Assembly (NCBI GenBank): GCA_017652765.1
Contig: JAGCAJ010000008.1
Coordinates: forward strand, 73,230-131,891
Source: Candidatus Saccharimonadota bacterium
Lineage (GTDB): Bacteria > Patescibacteriota > Saccharimonadia > Saccharimonadales > Saccharimonadaceae
DNA: 58,662 bases
Reading direction: 5' to 3'
In this document: positions 44,023-52,125 of the stretch, piece after piece
Layout of the letters: every line of letters starts with the position of its first letter
Position numbering within the stretch: position 1 is the stretch's first letter
Position numbers and translations under genes: made by a program
Notes under the pieces: generated by a model
The model's input: the letters and a program-made list of their open reading frames with translations, nothing else
What the model was told of the DNA's origin: nothing
The model's database searches: none

Positions 44023-45054
44023 TTATTTGAAAAGACCGAGGTGACGTTTTCCGTCGTAAATCATAGTTGGGATACCCTTAGGCTTAATTTGACTATTTAT
44101 TATTTCTATGTTCTGTTTTAGTTGGTCGGTAATCTCGTCGCTGATTGCTAAGTTCGTAATACTGGCAACATCTTCTGGTTTAATTCCCCATTCTTTTAGC
44201 CAAGACGTAAGTAGTTGGGCCGCCTCAGCCTCAGATAATTCGTTATTAAATACACTTTGGTAAATGGCTCCGTCATTATTGAACTCCGTAAAGATTCGGT
44301 TAATAATCTTGGTGGAATATTCGTCCGTGCCAGTAAACTGATTTGTGGCAAGAACAATACGAGTAATGAGTTCAGAGTTAGCAAAACGGAGGTCGCCGTT
44401 AGTGTTTCTAATTGGGTATAAAACAACGCGGAGCTGATGTTTTTCTAAGAAGTCCGGATTGTTTTTTAGGTTTCTATAGGATTGTAAGCAGACTGAGCAA
44501 CCTGGATCGACGATGGAAAGTGCGATATTTTCACTGGATTTGTTACCGGTAGTGAAGGTGAGGCTCAAATCAGGATAATCTGTGGCTTGCCAGTTTTTTA
44601 GTCGATCTGGGATATTGCTAAATAGCTCACCCCATTCCGTAAACCAGTTGAGGTTGTCTTCGTCGAGGCCGCAAGAGTCGGCACTAAGAGCACAGTTGCT
44701 CGGCTGGGAAATATTACAAGTGCCAAGAACCCAGAGAGATAGGCCGGCTTTGGTCGCCTCGATGATGGACCAAACCGTAAGGACTACGAGTAGGACGCTA
44801 GCGACCTCAATAGTAATACTGAGTGGTTTTACTAATTTTGGTTTCTTAATAATGATTTTTCTGAGTAGTAAAGTTTTTACGTCGTCAGAAAAATTAGTAT
44901 CGCATTTCTGCAAGCGGACTTTTTTGCCAAAACAATAAAAAGATTTCTTTAGAACTTTCCAATATTTTTTGCCAAAGTCACGCTTAAAAATAGAAATAAT
45001 AGCAACAAAAACGCCAATTAAAACTAAAACAATAAATGCAGCTATACAGACCAT
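44023..45054 (-). CDS. Membrane-bound thioredoxin-fold protein (DsbA-like)
   Basis: A 343-aa protein with two N-terminal helices (about 2-22 and 78-100) and an outside domain. The CxxC active site is DPGCSVC (Cys186 and Cys189) and a cis-Pro loop is KGIPTMIYDG near residue 331, both typical of the thioredoxin fold. A loop with three cysteines (GTCNISQPSNC, then DSCG) lies before it. The likely job is making or reshuffling disulfides in exported proteins such as the cysteine-rich surface proteins of this window. A TGC-TATACT box is nine bases upstream of the ATG. Confidence 0.72.
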   Translation of the reverse strand: MVCIAAFIVLVLIGVFVAIISIFKRDFGKKYWKVLKKSFYCFGKKVRLQKCDTNFSDDVKTLLLRKIIIKKPKLVKPLSITIEVASVLLVVLTVWSIIEATKAGLSLWVLGTCNISQPSNCALSADSCGLDEDNLNWFTEWGELFSNIPDRLKNWQATDYPDLSLTFTTGNKSSENIALSIVDPGCSVCLQSYRNLKNNPDFLEKHQLRVVLYPIRNTNGDLRFANSELITRIVLATNQFTGTDEYSTKIINRIFTEFNNDGAIYQSVFNNELSEAEAAQLLTSWLKEWGIKPEDVASITNLAISDEITDQLKQNIEIINSQIKPKGIPTMIYDGKRHLGLFK

Positions 45055-45063
45055 ATATTATAT

Positions 45064-45072
45064 AGTATAGCA
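45064..45072 (-). promoter_or_regulatory. Extended -10 of the thioredoxin-fold gene
   Basis: TGC-TATACT reading leftward, nine bases before the ATG at 45054; a leader of only one to three bases is expected. Confidence 0.55.
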
Positions 45073-45074
45073 GA

Positions 45075-46247
45075 TTAAAAATTTTTGAGAGCCTCTTCAA
45101 TCCTATCAATGTCTCCTGGGCGAGTGTGGTAGCCTAGAGAAAATCTGACTAGAGGTGGATAATGCTTGATGTGATCAAGATAATAGTGGACACAAAAATA
45201 TCCTGTGCGTGCCATAATGCCAGCATCGGCTAGAGCTGCGCCGAGGACATGGCTATCATAGCCCATTTCTTTTTTGTCAATATAAAATGACATTGTAGTA
45301 GCGGGCTCTTTGTTTATGAGGTGGATTTTTGACTTGCTTTCTAAAATATCAAACAGACGCTCGGTGCAATCTTTTAGCCTCTGATGATCTTCTTTAGTTA
45401 AGCTGTTTAGCCAATCAATAGCGGCGCCTAAGCCAATAATCTCTCCCCAAGCCTGGAGACCCGCCTCAAACTGAGTATAAAGATGTTCTTTGTTGTCTTT
45501 GGACAATAAGTAGGTTTCTTTGTCTACGTCGTCTACCATACCCCCGCCGATGAAATTCGTATCAATTAGTTTGGCGAAGTCTTTTTTGATGATAATTCCA
45601 CCGAGAGACGGGGCATACATTTTGTGAGCGGAAAAACAAATTGCGTCCGGCTCTACGCCGTATAGAATTTCTTTAGAGTGAGCCATAGCCTGGGCTCCGT
45701 CAATGATAATATAGCCGTGAGACTTATGGACCTTTTTCACAACATCTTTGATGTTAACCAGCAAACGGCCGTCAATGTTGGAAGCACAGTTAACTACAAC
45801 AAGTGAATGTTCTGGGATTTTATCTACTGGAAGCGAGCCGTCATCTTCGCGTGTAAGCACGATACGTTTAATCTTGTTCTTTTTGGCACAAGAAATCGTG
45901 GAAAGGAATGGGGAGTTGTGTTCTATGTCGGATGTAACGACAGTTTTGATGCCGGCAGATTTAATATTGATTTGTGACAATAACAAATTAAGTCCATAGG
46001 TAGTATTAAGCGTAAAAGATACAAAGTAGCGGCGTGGGGATTTTTTGACGTATTTTAGGGCTTTGGCACGGGTAGCCTCAACCTTTTCGTCAGTGATGAC
46101 ACCCCAATCGTACTTAACGCGTTCACCACAAGAATTATGCTTAGTATAATATTCGTTTACTGCGTCAATCACTGGTTGCGGGCGGAGAGATTGGCAAGCG
46201 CAGTCGGCATAAACAGAATTTTTGTCTAGGTATTTAAAATCTTTCAT
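45075..46247 (-). CDS. Cysteine desulfurase / class V aminotransferase (SufS/Csd-like)
   Basis: PLP enzyme of 390 aa that removes sulfur from L-cysteine for Fe-S clusters or tRNA thiolation. Seen: DIEHNSPF (His of the cofactor pocket), DGAQAMAHS (Asp binding PLP), SAHKMYAP with the PLP lysine, and RTGYFCVHYY with the catalytic cysteine, matching the R-x-G-x-x-C pattern of group II desulfurases. No suf/isc scaffold gene is adjacent; it sits between a thioredoxin-fold gene and two GT2 genes. A strong AGGAGG precedes the ATG. Confidence 0.85.
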   Translation of the reverse strand: MKDFKYLDKNSVYADCACQSLRPQPVIDAVNEYYTKHNSCGERVKYDWGVITDEKVEATRAKALKYVKKSPRRYFVSFTLNTTYGLNLLLSQINIKSAGIKTVVTSDIEHNSPFLSTISCAKKNKIKRIVLTREDDGSLPVDKIPEHSLVVVNCASNIDGRLLVNIKDVVKKVHKSHGYIIIDGAQAMAHSKEILYGVEPDAICFSAHKMYAPSLGGIIIKKDFAKLIDTNFIGGGMVDDVDKETYLLSKDNKEHLYTQFEAGLQAWGEIIGLGAAIDWLNSLTKEDHQRLKDCTERLFDILESKSKIHLINKEPATTMSFYIDKKEMGYDSHVLGAALADAGIMARTGYFCVHYYLDHIKHYPPLVRFSLGYHTRPGDIDRIEEALKNF

Positions 46248-46255
46248 GCTCCTCC

Positions 46256-47188
46256 TTATAACTTAGCTTTTAATAGGGTAACTGTGACAAGTTTATACTC
46301 AAATTCGCGAGCATCGCGGACGAGCGACATTTTGGAATAAAAACCAATAACGTAGAAAAGTAGAGCAATCAGTAATAAAAAACTTGCCACAATTAGAGTC
46401 GGAATACGCGGAACAAGTTTGGTATTAAAATATTCAATCAGGATAGGAACAAATAAGCCAATTCCAATAGCGGTTAAAATAGTTGCAATTGTGCAGAAAA
46501 ATTGAAGCGGTTTATATGTAATGATAAGATATAAAATCGTACGTAAAACTTTAAATCCGTCAGAAAAAGTACTGAGCTTACTTTCACTGCCTTCGGGGCG
46601 GTCTTTGTATGTAATAGTAATGTTTTCCGTGCGCATACGACGAAAAGCGGCATGGATAGACATTTCGGTTTCGATTTCAAATCCTTGTGACAAAACTGGG
46701 AAAGTTTTAACGAACTCATAACTCATGGCGCGATACCCCGTCATAATATCGGAAATATTGGCTCTAAAAATTTTATTAACAAATCCTCTGACTAGATTGT
46801 TCCCAAAGTTGTGAAATGGGCGCTTATTTTCTGTATAGTATGCGCCAGACAGCCTATCGCCAACTACCATCTCGGCCTTTTTGCCTTTAATCATCTCTAT
46901 CATGGCTGGAGCGTCTTTAGCGGAGTAGGTAGCATCGCCATCAACCATAATGTAAACTTCTGCATTAATTTCGCGGAACATTCGACGAATCACATTTCCC
47001 TTTCCTTGGGCATATTCATGGCGGACAATGGCGCCAGCTTTTTTGGCTAGTTCTGCGGTTTTGTCGGTGGAGTTATTGTCATAGACATAGATTTTGGCTC
47101 CGTCTAAATGCTTTTTAAAATCATTTACAACTTTTTCAATGGTTTTTTCTTCGTTGTAGCATGGAATTAGAATTGCGACTTTATCCAT
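46256..47188 (-). CDS. Polyprenol-phosphate glycosyltransferase (GT2) with two C-terminal helices
   Basis: A 310-aa transferase of the dolichol-phosphate mannosyltransferase type: AILIPCYNEEKTIEKV, VYDNNSTDKT, MVDGDATY as metal site and GYRAMS. Two membrane helices (about 225-250 and 265-290) hold it at the membrane. Such enzymes charge undecaprenyl phosphate with a single sugar for later transfer outside the cell. It overlaps the next-upstream GT2 gene by eight bases. Confidence 0.87.
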   Translation of the reverse strand: MDKVAILIPCYNEEKTIEKVVNDFKKHLDGAKIYVYDNNSTDKTAELAKKAGAIVRHEYAQGKGNVIRRMFREINAEVYIMVDGDATYSAKDAPAMIEMIKGKKAEMVVGDRLSGAYYTENKRPFHNFGNNLVRGFVNKIFRANISDIMTGYRAMSYEFVKTFPVLSQGFEIETEMSIHAAFRRMRTENITITYKDRPEGSESKLSTFSDGFKVLRTILYLIITYKPLQFFCTIATILTAIGIGLFVPILIEYFNTKLVPRIPTLIVASFLLLIALLFYVIGFYSKMSLVRDAREFEYKLVTVTLLKAKL

Positions 47189-48134
47189 TTTTTAGATTCC
47201 TCGATTCTTTCTTATTAATAATATATAGTGGACGGGATTGCGTTTCGGCGTGAATATGGGAAATATAAAGAGCAGTAATAGCCTGGGAGATAAGAACGAT
47301 ACCAATGAGGAAGGTAATAAAAATTGCCATCTGTACGGCACCATTCCAATAAAGCCCCAATGGGTCGCCCAGGACGTATTGCTGAATAATAACAAAAAGA
47401 CCCAAAATACCGGAGAGAAAAGTAATAATTAGACCCAAGTAGCCTAAAACGACTAGCGGTGTAGTGGACATAGAGACGAAACTATCAATAGCAAGCTTGA
47501 ACAACTTTTTCATACCATAAGATGGCTTACCAGCAAGGCGAGCTCCATAAGTATATTTAATATATTCTTGTTTAAATCCTAGCCAATCGATTAGTCCACG
47601 CGTAATACGGTTGTGCTCGGAAAGCCGATTAAACTCATCAACCACGGCACGGTCCATAAGGCGAAAATCCGTACTGCCAGGAACAGTATATTTGTTCCCC
47701 ATTTTACGGAGGAGCCAGTAGAATAATTTGCTACCCATCTTCTGGATAAGGCCATGTTTAGTATAGTGGTCGCGAACACCAGTAACAATATCGGCGCCGT
47801 CTTCCCATTTTTTAATAAACTCCGGGATAAGTTTTGGTGGTTGCTGTCCGTCGGCATCAATCGTAATAACGGCGTCACCAGAAGCCTCAGCGAGACCAGC
47901 AGAGAGAGCTGGTTCCTTACCAAAATTACGAGATAAAGCTATAATGCGGATGTTTTTCTGCTTTTTGGCATATTCTTGGATAATCTCAAGGGAGTTATCG
48001 GTTGAGCCGTCATCCACAAAAATCACTTCGTGACGATATTTTTTGATTTTTTCTAACTCGGGAAAAAGCTCTTTGTCTAAAAAGTTTTTAATTCCCTCTG
48101 ATTCGTTGTGGATAGGGACAACAACAGAAAACAT
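47181..48134 (-). CDS. Polyprenol-phosphate glycosyltransferase (GT2, GtrB/DPM1-like)
   Basis: A 317-aa protein: FSVVVPIHNESEGI, FVDDGSTDNS, TIDADGQQPP, TDFRLMDR, then two C-terminal helices (about 230-255, 265-290) as in GtrB/ArnC. A GtrA flippase-like partner is encoded at 19353, so this pair may decorate glycans after export. GGAGGAAT lies before the ATG. It ends overlapping the following GT2 gene. Confidence 0.9.
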   Translation of the reverse strand: MFSVVVPIHNESEGIKNFLDKELFPELEKIKKYRHEVIFVDDGSTDNSLEIIQEYAKKQKNIRIIALSRNFGKEPALSAGLAEASGDAVITIDADGQQPPKLIPEFIKKWEDGADIVTGVRDHYTKHGLIQKMGSKLFYWLLRKMGNKYTVPGSTDFRLMDRAVVDEFNRLSEHNRITRGLIDWLGFKQEYIKYTYGARLAGKPSYGMKKLFKLAIDSFVSMSTTPLVVLGYLGLIITFLSGILGLFVIIQQYVLGDPLGLYWNGAVQMAIFITFLIGIVLISQAITALYISHIHAETQSRPLYIINKKESRNLKNG

Positions 48135-48135
48135 A

Positions 48136-48471
48136 TTATTCCTCCGCGATTTCTATACCTAATATTTTAGCAGATTCTCGAAGAATTTCAAGTTCTGTCT
48201 CTGTGGCGGTAGCCATTCTATCCTTGAATAATGCAACGGTTTCTGGATAGGTAAAATCGACCACTTCTAGAGAGCGAGCGGCGCCCGGAGATTTTTTGAG
48301 GGCGCCTAAGCGTACAAGATTGTCTACGTGTTCTGCTACGGCGGAAACAGAAGAAAGCCCAAGACCAGCACAAATATCCCGATATGATGGCGACATACCA
48401 TTATGGTTTTCGATAAACTCAGCAATAAAATTATAGACTAGAGTTTGCTTCTTAGTTAATTTAATACTCAT
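48136..48471 (-). CDS. LexA-type winged-helix regulator without protease domain
   Basis: A 111-aa DNA-binding protein. Residues 1-70 match the LexA N-terminal domain (LTKKQTLVYNFIAEFI, SPSYRDICAGLGLSSVSAVAEHVDNLVRLGAL). The C-terminal 40 residues are a helix, not the S24 Ser/Lys autoprotease domain, so it cannot self-cleave like LexA. It could regulate its own promoter and the divergent LCP gene 71 bases away. It starts seven bases from TATAAT, leaderless. Confidence 0.82.
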   Translation of the reverse strand: MSIKLTKKQTLVYNFIAEFIENHNGMSPSYRDICAGLGLSSVSAVAEHVDNLVRLGALKKSPGAARSLEVVDFTYPETVALFKDRMATATETELEILRESAKILGIEIAEE

Positions 48472-48542
48472 CTCTATAATTATATCTCATAAATAATAAA
48501 ATATAAAAATTCTAGAAGCTTATGCTATAATTAATAAATAAG
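48472..48542. promoter_or_regulatory. Divergent promoters and possible operator between the LexA-like and LCP genes
   Basis: Leftward TATAAT (48479-48484) seven bases from the regulator ATG; rightward TGC-TATAAT (48523-48531) 11 bases from the LCP start. A palindrome TTCTAGAA (48510-48517) lies just upstream of the rightward -10, a plausible but unproven regulator site. Confidence 0.5.
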
Positions 48543-50198
48543 ATGGTCGAGAGAAGTGGAGTAACTATTGACGGCATGCGCGTGCGTGGAAAAAGCGCGC
48601 AAAAGAGAAGTATGCCAAAAAAAGTCACGCCTAGGCGGAAGACTGTTGGTTTTGACGAGCCAAAAAGAAAAAAGCGCCCCGTTCAGAAACGCGAGGAAGA
48701 CTTTGGTCTAATTAGGGACGATTCTACCACCCTAAAAAAAGCAAGATTAAAAGCAAGTGAGGATTTCTTAAAGCCCGTGTCTACATTGGAATTTGATATA
48801 TCATCCAAAGAGTTAAAACCTGATTATAGCCTAAAGAAAAGAGACGCAGCCGAGGCACCAAGTAAGCATAAAAAGAACAAAAACAAGAAAAGCCACAAGG
48901 GGCGCATCGTTGCACTTGTAATCATATTTATTCTAACGGCCGGTATAACGGGAGCAATGCTCTGGGGCAACAAAATTATCACTAAGTTAACCGGTGGAAA
49001 TTCTAATATTTTTGATTTAATTGGAGCAATTTCTAGCAACGTTAAATTAAAGGTGGATGAAAATGGTCGCACTAATATCTTAGTCTTTGGGACGTCCGGA
49101 TATACCATGGATGGCGACGAAGGAAATGGGGTACATGATGGAGCGCAATTAACTGACTCTATTATGGTTGTCTCACTCGACCAAGAAAACGGCGACGTAG
49201 CAATGGTGAGCCTGCCGAGAGATCTCTACGTAGGTAACACTTGTACCGCTACGGGTAAAGTAAACGAAGTATATTATTGCGCAAACTTAAATGGTGACGA
49301 TGAGAAGGCTGGCGCAGAAGCCCTAAAGTCCGTAATGAAAGATATCTTTGACCTTGATATCCAATATCGCGTACACGTGGACTGGGGAGCATTGGTATCC
49401 GTAGTGGATGGGCTTGGTGGAATTACGGTTACACTTGATGAAGATATAGAAGATGACTGGACCCAAACATTCATCAAGGCAGGCGAGCCAGTCACACTAA
49501 ACGGCGAACGAGCGCTTGGTCTAGCACGCGCTAGACACGGTACGGAGATGGGCGATTTTACACGTGGAAACAGCCAGCAAAAAATTCTAGCCGCGATTCA
49601 AGATAGGATTGTGAGTGGCGGAATTGATTTTGGAACGGCACTTGGCCTAATTGAGGCAGTAGGCGATAATGTACGAATGGACTTTAATGCGGAAGAGCTA
49701 AAGAGCGTATTCTATCTAGCAAAAGATATGGAAATTGCTAATATGCGTCAAATTCCGTTAATCGACTATAAGAACAATATCTATTATCTCTCTACGGCAG
49801 AAATGAATGGAATTTCTTATGTGGTGCCAGCAGATGGATTTAAGAAATATACTAGTATCCAAAAATACGTAAAGGGATTACTGTCTAGCGACCCAGCCGT
49901 ACGTGAAAAGGCTGTAGTAGCTATCTATAACGGTTCGGGCAGAACCGGCGCAGCGTCCGCCGAGAAGGAAGTGCTAGAAAAGGCAGGCATAAAGGTTAGT
50001 ACTGCATCTGATGCTCCGGATGGAAGCTATACAGAAAAGTATTATATATATAGCACAAATCCAGAAAAATCTGCCAGCGCAGAGAGCATCGCAAAAAGAT
50101 ACAACGTAGGAATACGTCCAACTGAAGAAATCCCAGCAGGAATCGACACTACTGGAGTTGACGTGGTGGTTATAGTCGGCGAAGATAAACAGATATAA
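48543..50198 (+). CDS. LCP (LytR-CpsA-Psr) glycan ligase with LytR_C domain
   Basis: Enzyme that joins undecaprenyl-linked polymers to peptidoglycan, outside face of the membrane. 551 aa: a long, very basic cytoplasmic N-terminus (about 1-117), one membrane helix (about 120-142), the LCP domain with ILVFGTSG, DSIMVVSL, SLPRDLYV, KVNEVYY and the Arg pairs LARARH, and a C-terminal LytR_C domain from about residue 457 (VAIYNGSGRTGAASA ... VVVIVGED). It probably attaches the polysaccharides of the 18-48 kb region to the wall. Followed by a strong terminator. Confidence 0.92.
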   Translation: MVERSGVTIDGMRVRGKSAQKRSMPKKVTPRRKTVGFDEPKRKKRPVQKREEDFGLIRDDSTTLKKARLKASEDFLKPVSTLEFDISSKELKPDYSLKKRDAAEAPSKHKKNKNKKSHKGRIVALVIIFILTAGITGAMLWGNKIITKLTGGNSNIFDLIGAISSNVKLKVDENGRTNILVFGTSGYTMDGDEGNGVHDGAQLTDSIMVVSLDQENGDVAMVSLPRDLYVGNTCTATGKVNEVYYCANLNGDDEKAGAEALKSVMKDIFDLDIQYRVHVDWGALVSVVDGLGGITVTLDEDIEDDWTQTFIKAGEPVTLNGERALGLARARHGTEMGDFTRGNSQQKILAAIQDRIVSGGIDFGTALGLIEAVGDNVRMDFNAEELKSVFYLAKDMEIANMRQIPLIDYKNNIYYLSTAEMNGISYVVPADGFKKYTSIQKYVKGLLSSDPAVREKAVVAIYNGSGRTGAASAEKEVLEKAGIKVSTASDAPDGSYTEKYYIYSTNPEKSASAESIAKRYNVGIRPTEEIPAGIDTTGVDVVVIVGEDKQI

Positions 50199-50228
50199 AA
50201 ATAACGCCCCATGGGGCGTTATTTTTTT
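50199..50228. terminator. Bidirectional rho-independent terminator
   Basis: AACGCCCC and GGGGCGTT form an 8-bp stem with an AT loop, flanked by AAAAT on the left and ATTTTTTT on the right. It ends the LCP gene and lies just past the leftward khpB stop at 50237. Confidence 0.92.
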
Positions 50229-50236
50229 GTGCGATA

Positions 50237-50698
50237 TTATTCGGCGACGGGTTCAATAATTAGCTGACGCTCACGACCTTCGCCCTCGGAATGGGTAGTG
50301 ATGCCGGAATAATCTTCTGCGAGTTTATGAACTACGCGACGATCCGCCGGAGAGAGATTTAGACGTATAGGCTCGCCGGTTTCTCTAACCTTCCTAATCC
50401 AACCTTCGGCTTTCTCAGCAATGCGATCGGCGCGCTGACGCTTATAGTCGGCTACGTCTACGTTGACACGGGTAACTTCGGCGCCACGAGCAGATAAAGA
50501 CTGGGAAACGATAAATTGCAAAGCGCGCAAATTGTCGGCGTTTCTACCAATTAGGAGTGAATTCATTGAAGTTGATGGGACAGAAAGCTGGATTACTTCG
50601 TCGTCAATAGTAGAGTCTACGGCAACATTAATCCCAAAGAAGCTCAAAAGATCCTCTAGGTATTTAGTGGCAAAACGGACTGATTCGTCTTTATCCAT
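50237..50698 (-). CDS. khpB: RNA-binding protein KhpB (Jag/SpoIIIJ-associated)
   Basis: A 153-aa KH-R3H protein that binds RNA and affects cell division and elongation in Gram-positives. KH domain: LLIGRNADNLRALQFIVS with the GRNA loop. R3H domain: SPADRRVVHKLAEDYSGITTHSEGEG with the Arg-x-x-x-His core. The N-terminal Jag_N domain of longer homologues is missing. It follows yidC by two bases, the standard order. Confidence 0.9.
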   Translation of the reverse strand: MDKDESVRFATKYLEDLLSFFGINVAVDSTIDDEVIQLSVPSTSMNSLLIGRNADNLRALQFIVSQSLSARGAEVTRVNVDVADYKRQRADRIAEKAEGWIRKVRETGEPIRLNLSPADRRVVHKLAEDYSGITTHSEGEGRERQLIIEPVAE

Positions 50699-50700
50699 GG

Positions 50701-51762
50701 TTATTTTCTCCTTTTCTTTTTAACATCCTTGGCAGTAATTCTAGTGATTTTGGTTCCGGATTTTTTGTTTTCTACAACTTCGGCTTCTTTGATTTTGCGA
50801 AGTTCTTTAAGGATGCTCTTGTCGGCAGAGATTTCCATTTCTTCTCCCGCTTTGCTTAGAGCGATTTTTTGTTGAACAACAGCAATAGAGCTAGAAAGAA
50901 GATAGTAGAATACTAGGGCGCCTGGGAGGTAAAACATAATAAAGAACATCATAAATGGCATCATTAGGGACATTTGTTTGGACGCGATAGCGTTTAGCTC
51001 GGATTGGTCTGGCTCTTCCCCATTACCAGCTTCCTTCATGAGCTGGCGGAAAGATTTAGACTTTTCTGACTTGCCGGATGGATTTTGCTGGCGGGAGGCA
51101 ACGTATTGTAAAACTGCCGCACCAACCGCACAGAGTAGAATGAGAATGGTACTAACGGAAATCTTGCCCTGGAAAACATCGGATGGGTGGACACTGAGGT
51201 CAACTAAGTTAAATAACTTTGGCTCAAAATGATAGGTGACAGCCTGAGATGTTTCACCTGCTTCGGCGGCAGACTTAGCGTTGTCGACATCGATAAAATA
51301 TTCGTCTTGCTTACTAATGATTTCGGAAATGCGCGGAAGATTACGAACCGGCTCATAGGCACAGTTAGCAACATTGGTATTGCCACAAGTGTCGCCGGAT
51401 GGGCGAGGGTTAGCCATAGCATTGATAGACATGAAGAGTGCAAAGAAAATTGGGAGCTGGATGAGCGTGGTAATGACTGTTCTAAAAGGCTTAATGTTAT
51501 TCCGCTTATAAAGGTCCATCATCTGCAAGGACTCTAATTGGCGATTACCCTTACAATTTTTCTTAATCTCGGCAAGCTCTGGCTGGATTTTTCTCATGAG
51601 CTTAGTTTGGTGAAGCTGACGTTTAACTAGTGGCCAAGTGAGAAGCTTAACAATTACGGTGAGTAAGATAATAGCAAGGCCAAAATCGCCCACAAAATTA
51701 TAGATAACAAATAGAAAATTAACAATAGGACGAATAATAATTACATCTATTAGCCAAAACAT
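50701..51762 (-). CDS. yidC: Membrane protein insertase YidC
   Basis: A 353-aa YidC/Oxa1 insertase that helps proteins into the membrane, alone or with Sec. Seen: FGLAIILLTVIVKLLTWPL (first conserved helix), the helical hairpin KIQPELAEIKKNCKGNRQL, and later helices with MMPFMMFFIMFYLPGALVFYYLLSS; basic C-terminus. No lipobox. The promoter TGG-TATAAT lies nine bases upstream and overlaps the rnpA stop, so it has its own start besides any read-through. Confidence 0.93.
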   Translation of the reverse strand: MFWLIDVIIIRPIVNFLFVIYNFVGDFGLAIILLTVIVKLLTWPLVKRQLHQTKLMRKIQPELAEIKKNCKGNRQLESLQMMDLYKRNNIKPFRTVITTLIQLPIFFALFMSINAMANPRPSGDTCGNTNVANCAYEPVRNLPRISEIISKQDEYFIDVDNAKSAAEAGETSQAVTYHFEPKLFNLVDLSVHPSDVFQGKISVSTILILLCAVGAAVLQYVASRQQNPSGKSEKSKSFRQLMKEAGNGEEPDQSELNAIASKQMSLMMPFMMFFIMFYLPGALVFYYLLSSSIAVVQQKIALSKAGEEMEISADKSILKELRKIKEAEVVENKKSGTKITRITAKDVKKKRRK

Positions 51763-51771
51763 ATTAGGGGT

Positions 51772-51780
51772 ATTATACCA
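51772..51780 (-). promoter_or_regulatory. Extended -10 of yidC, overlapping the rnpA stop
   Basis: TGG-TATAAT reading leftward; rnpA ends ATG-GTA-TAA inside this same sequence. The yidC ATG is nine bases further on. Confidence 0.6.
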
Positions 51781-52111
51781 TACTCTGGGAGAAAAGTGAA
51801 CGGACTAGAGAGCAGAGTTCGGTAAAGTCCATCGTCATCACATCTTTATTATATACTACAAAGATGTTATCACGCTTTTTTGGCGCACGATCAAACTCCG
51901 TGCGAATGGCTTCGTAGACGCGACGGCGAATTCTATTTCTGCCAACGGCAGTCTTCTCTACTTTTTTGGAAACTACGACGGCAAACCGCTGGAAGCCACG
52001 CGAGTTATCATTATACACCAAAGAAATTTTAGGCGTGCGAATAGTTTTGCCGTGCGCATAAGTGAAGCGTACACCACCACGAGAATGAAATCGAAACTTC
52101 TTTGATAGCAT
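51773..52111 (-). CDS. rnpA: RNase P protein component RnpA
   Basis: A 112-aa basic protein subunit of RNase P, which matures tRNA 5' ends. The RNR motif (AVGRNRIRRRVYEAIR, about residues 64-79) and the FAVVVSKKVEKTAV strand are typical. It starts six bases after TATAAT, so it is transcribed separately from the ABC genes that separate it from rpmH here. Confidence 0.92.
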   Translation of the reverse strand: MLSKKFRFHSRGGVRFTYAHGKTIRTPKISLVYNDNSRGFQRFAVVVSKKVEKTAVGRNRIRRRVYEAIRTEFDRAPKKRDNIFVVYNKDVMTMDFTELCSLVRSLFSQSMV

Positions 52112-52117
52112 ATATAT

Positions 52118-52123
52118 ATTATA
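52118..52123 (-). promoter_or_regulatory. -10 of rnpA (leaderless)
   Basis: TATAAT reading leftward, six bases (ATATAT) before the ATG at 52111. Confidence 0.65.
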
Positions 52124-52125
52124 TG

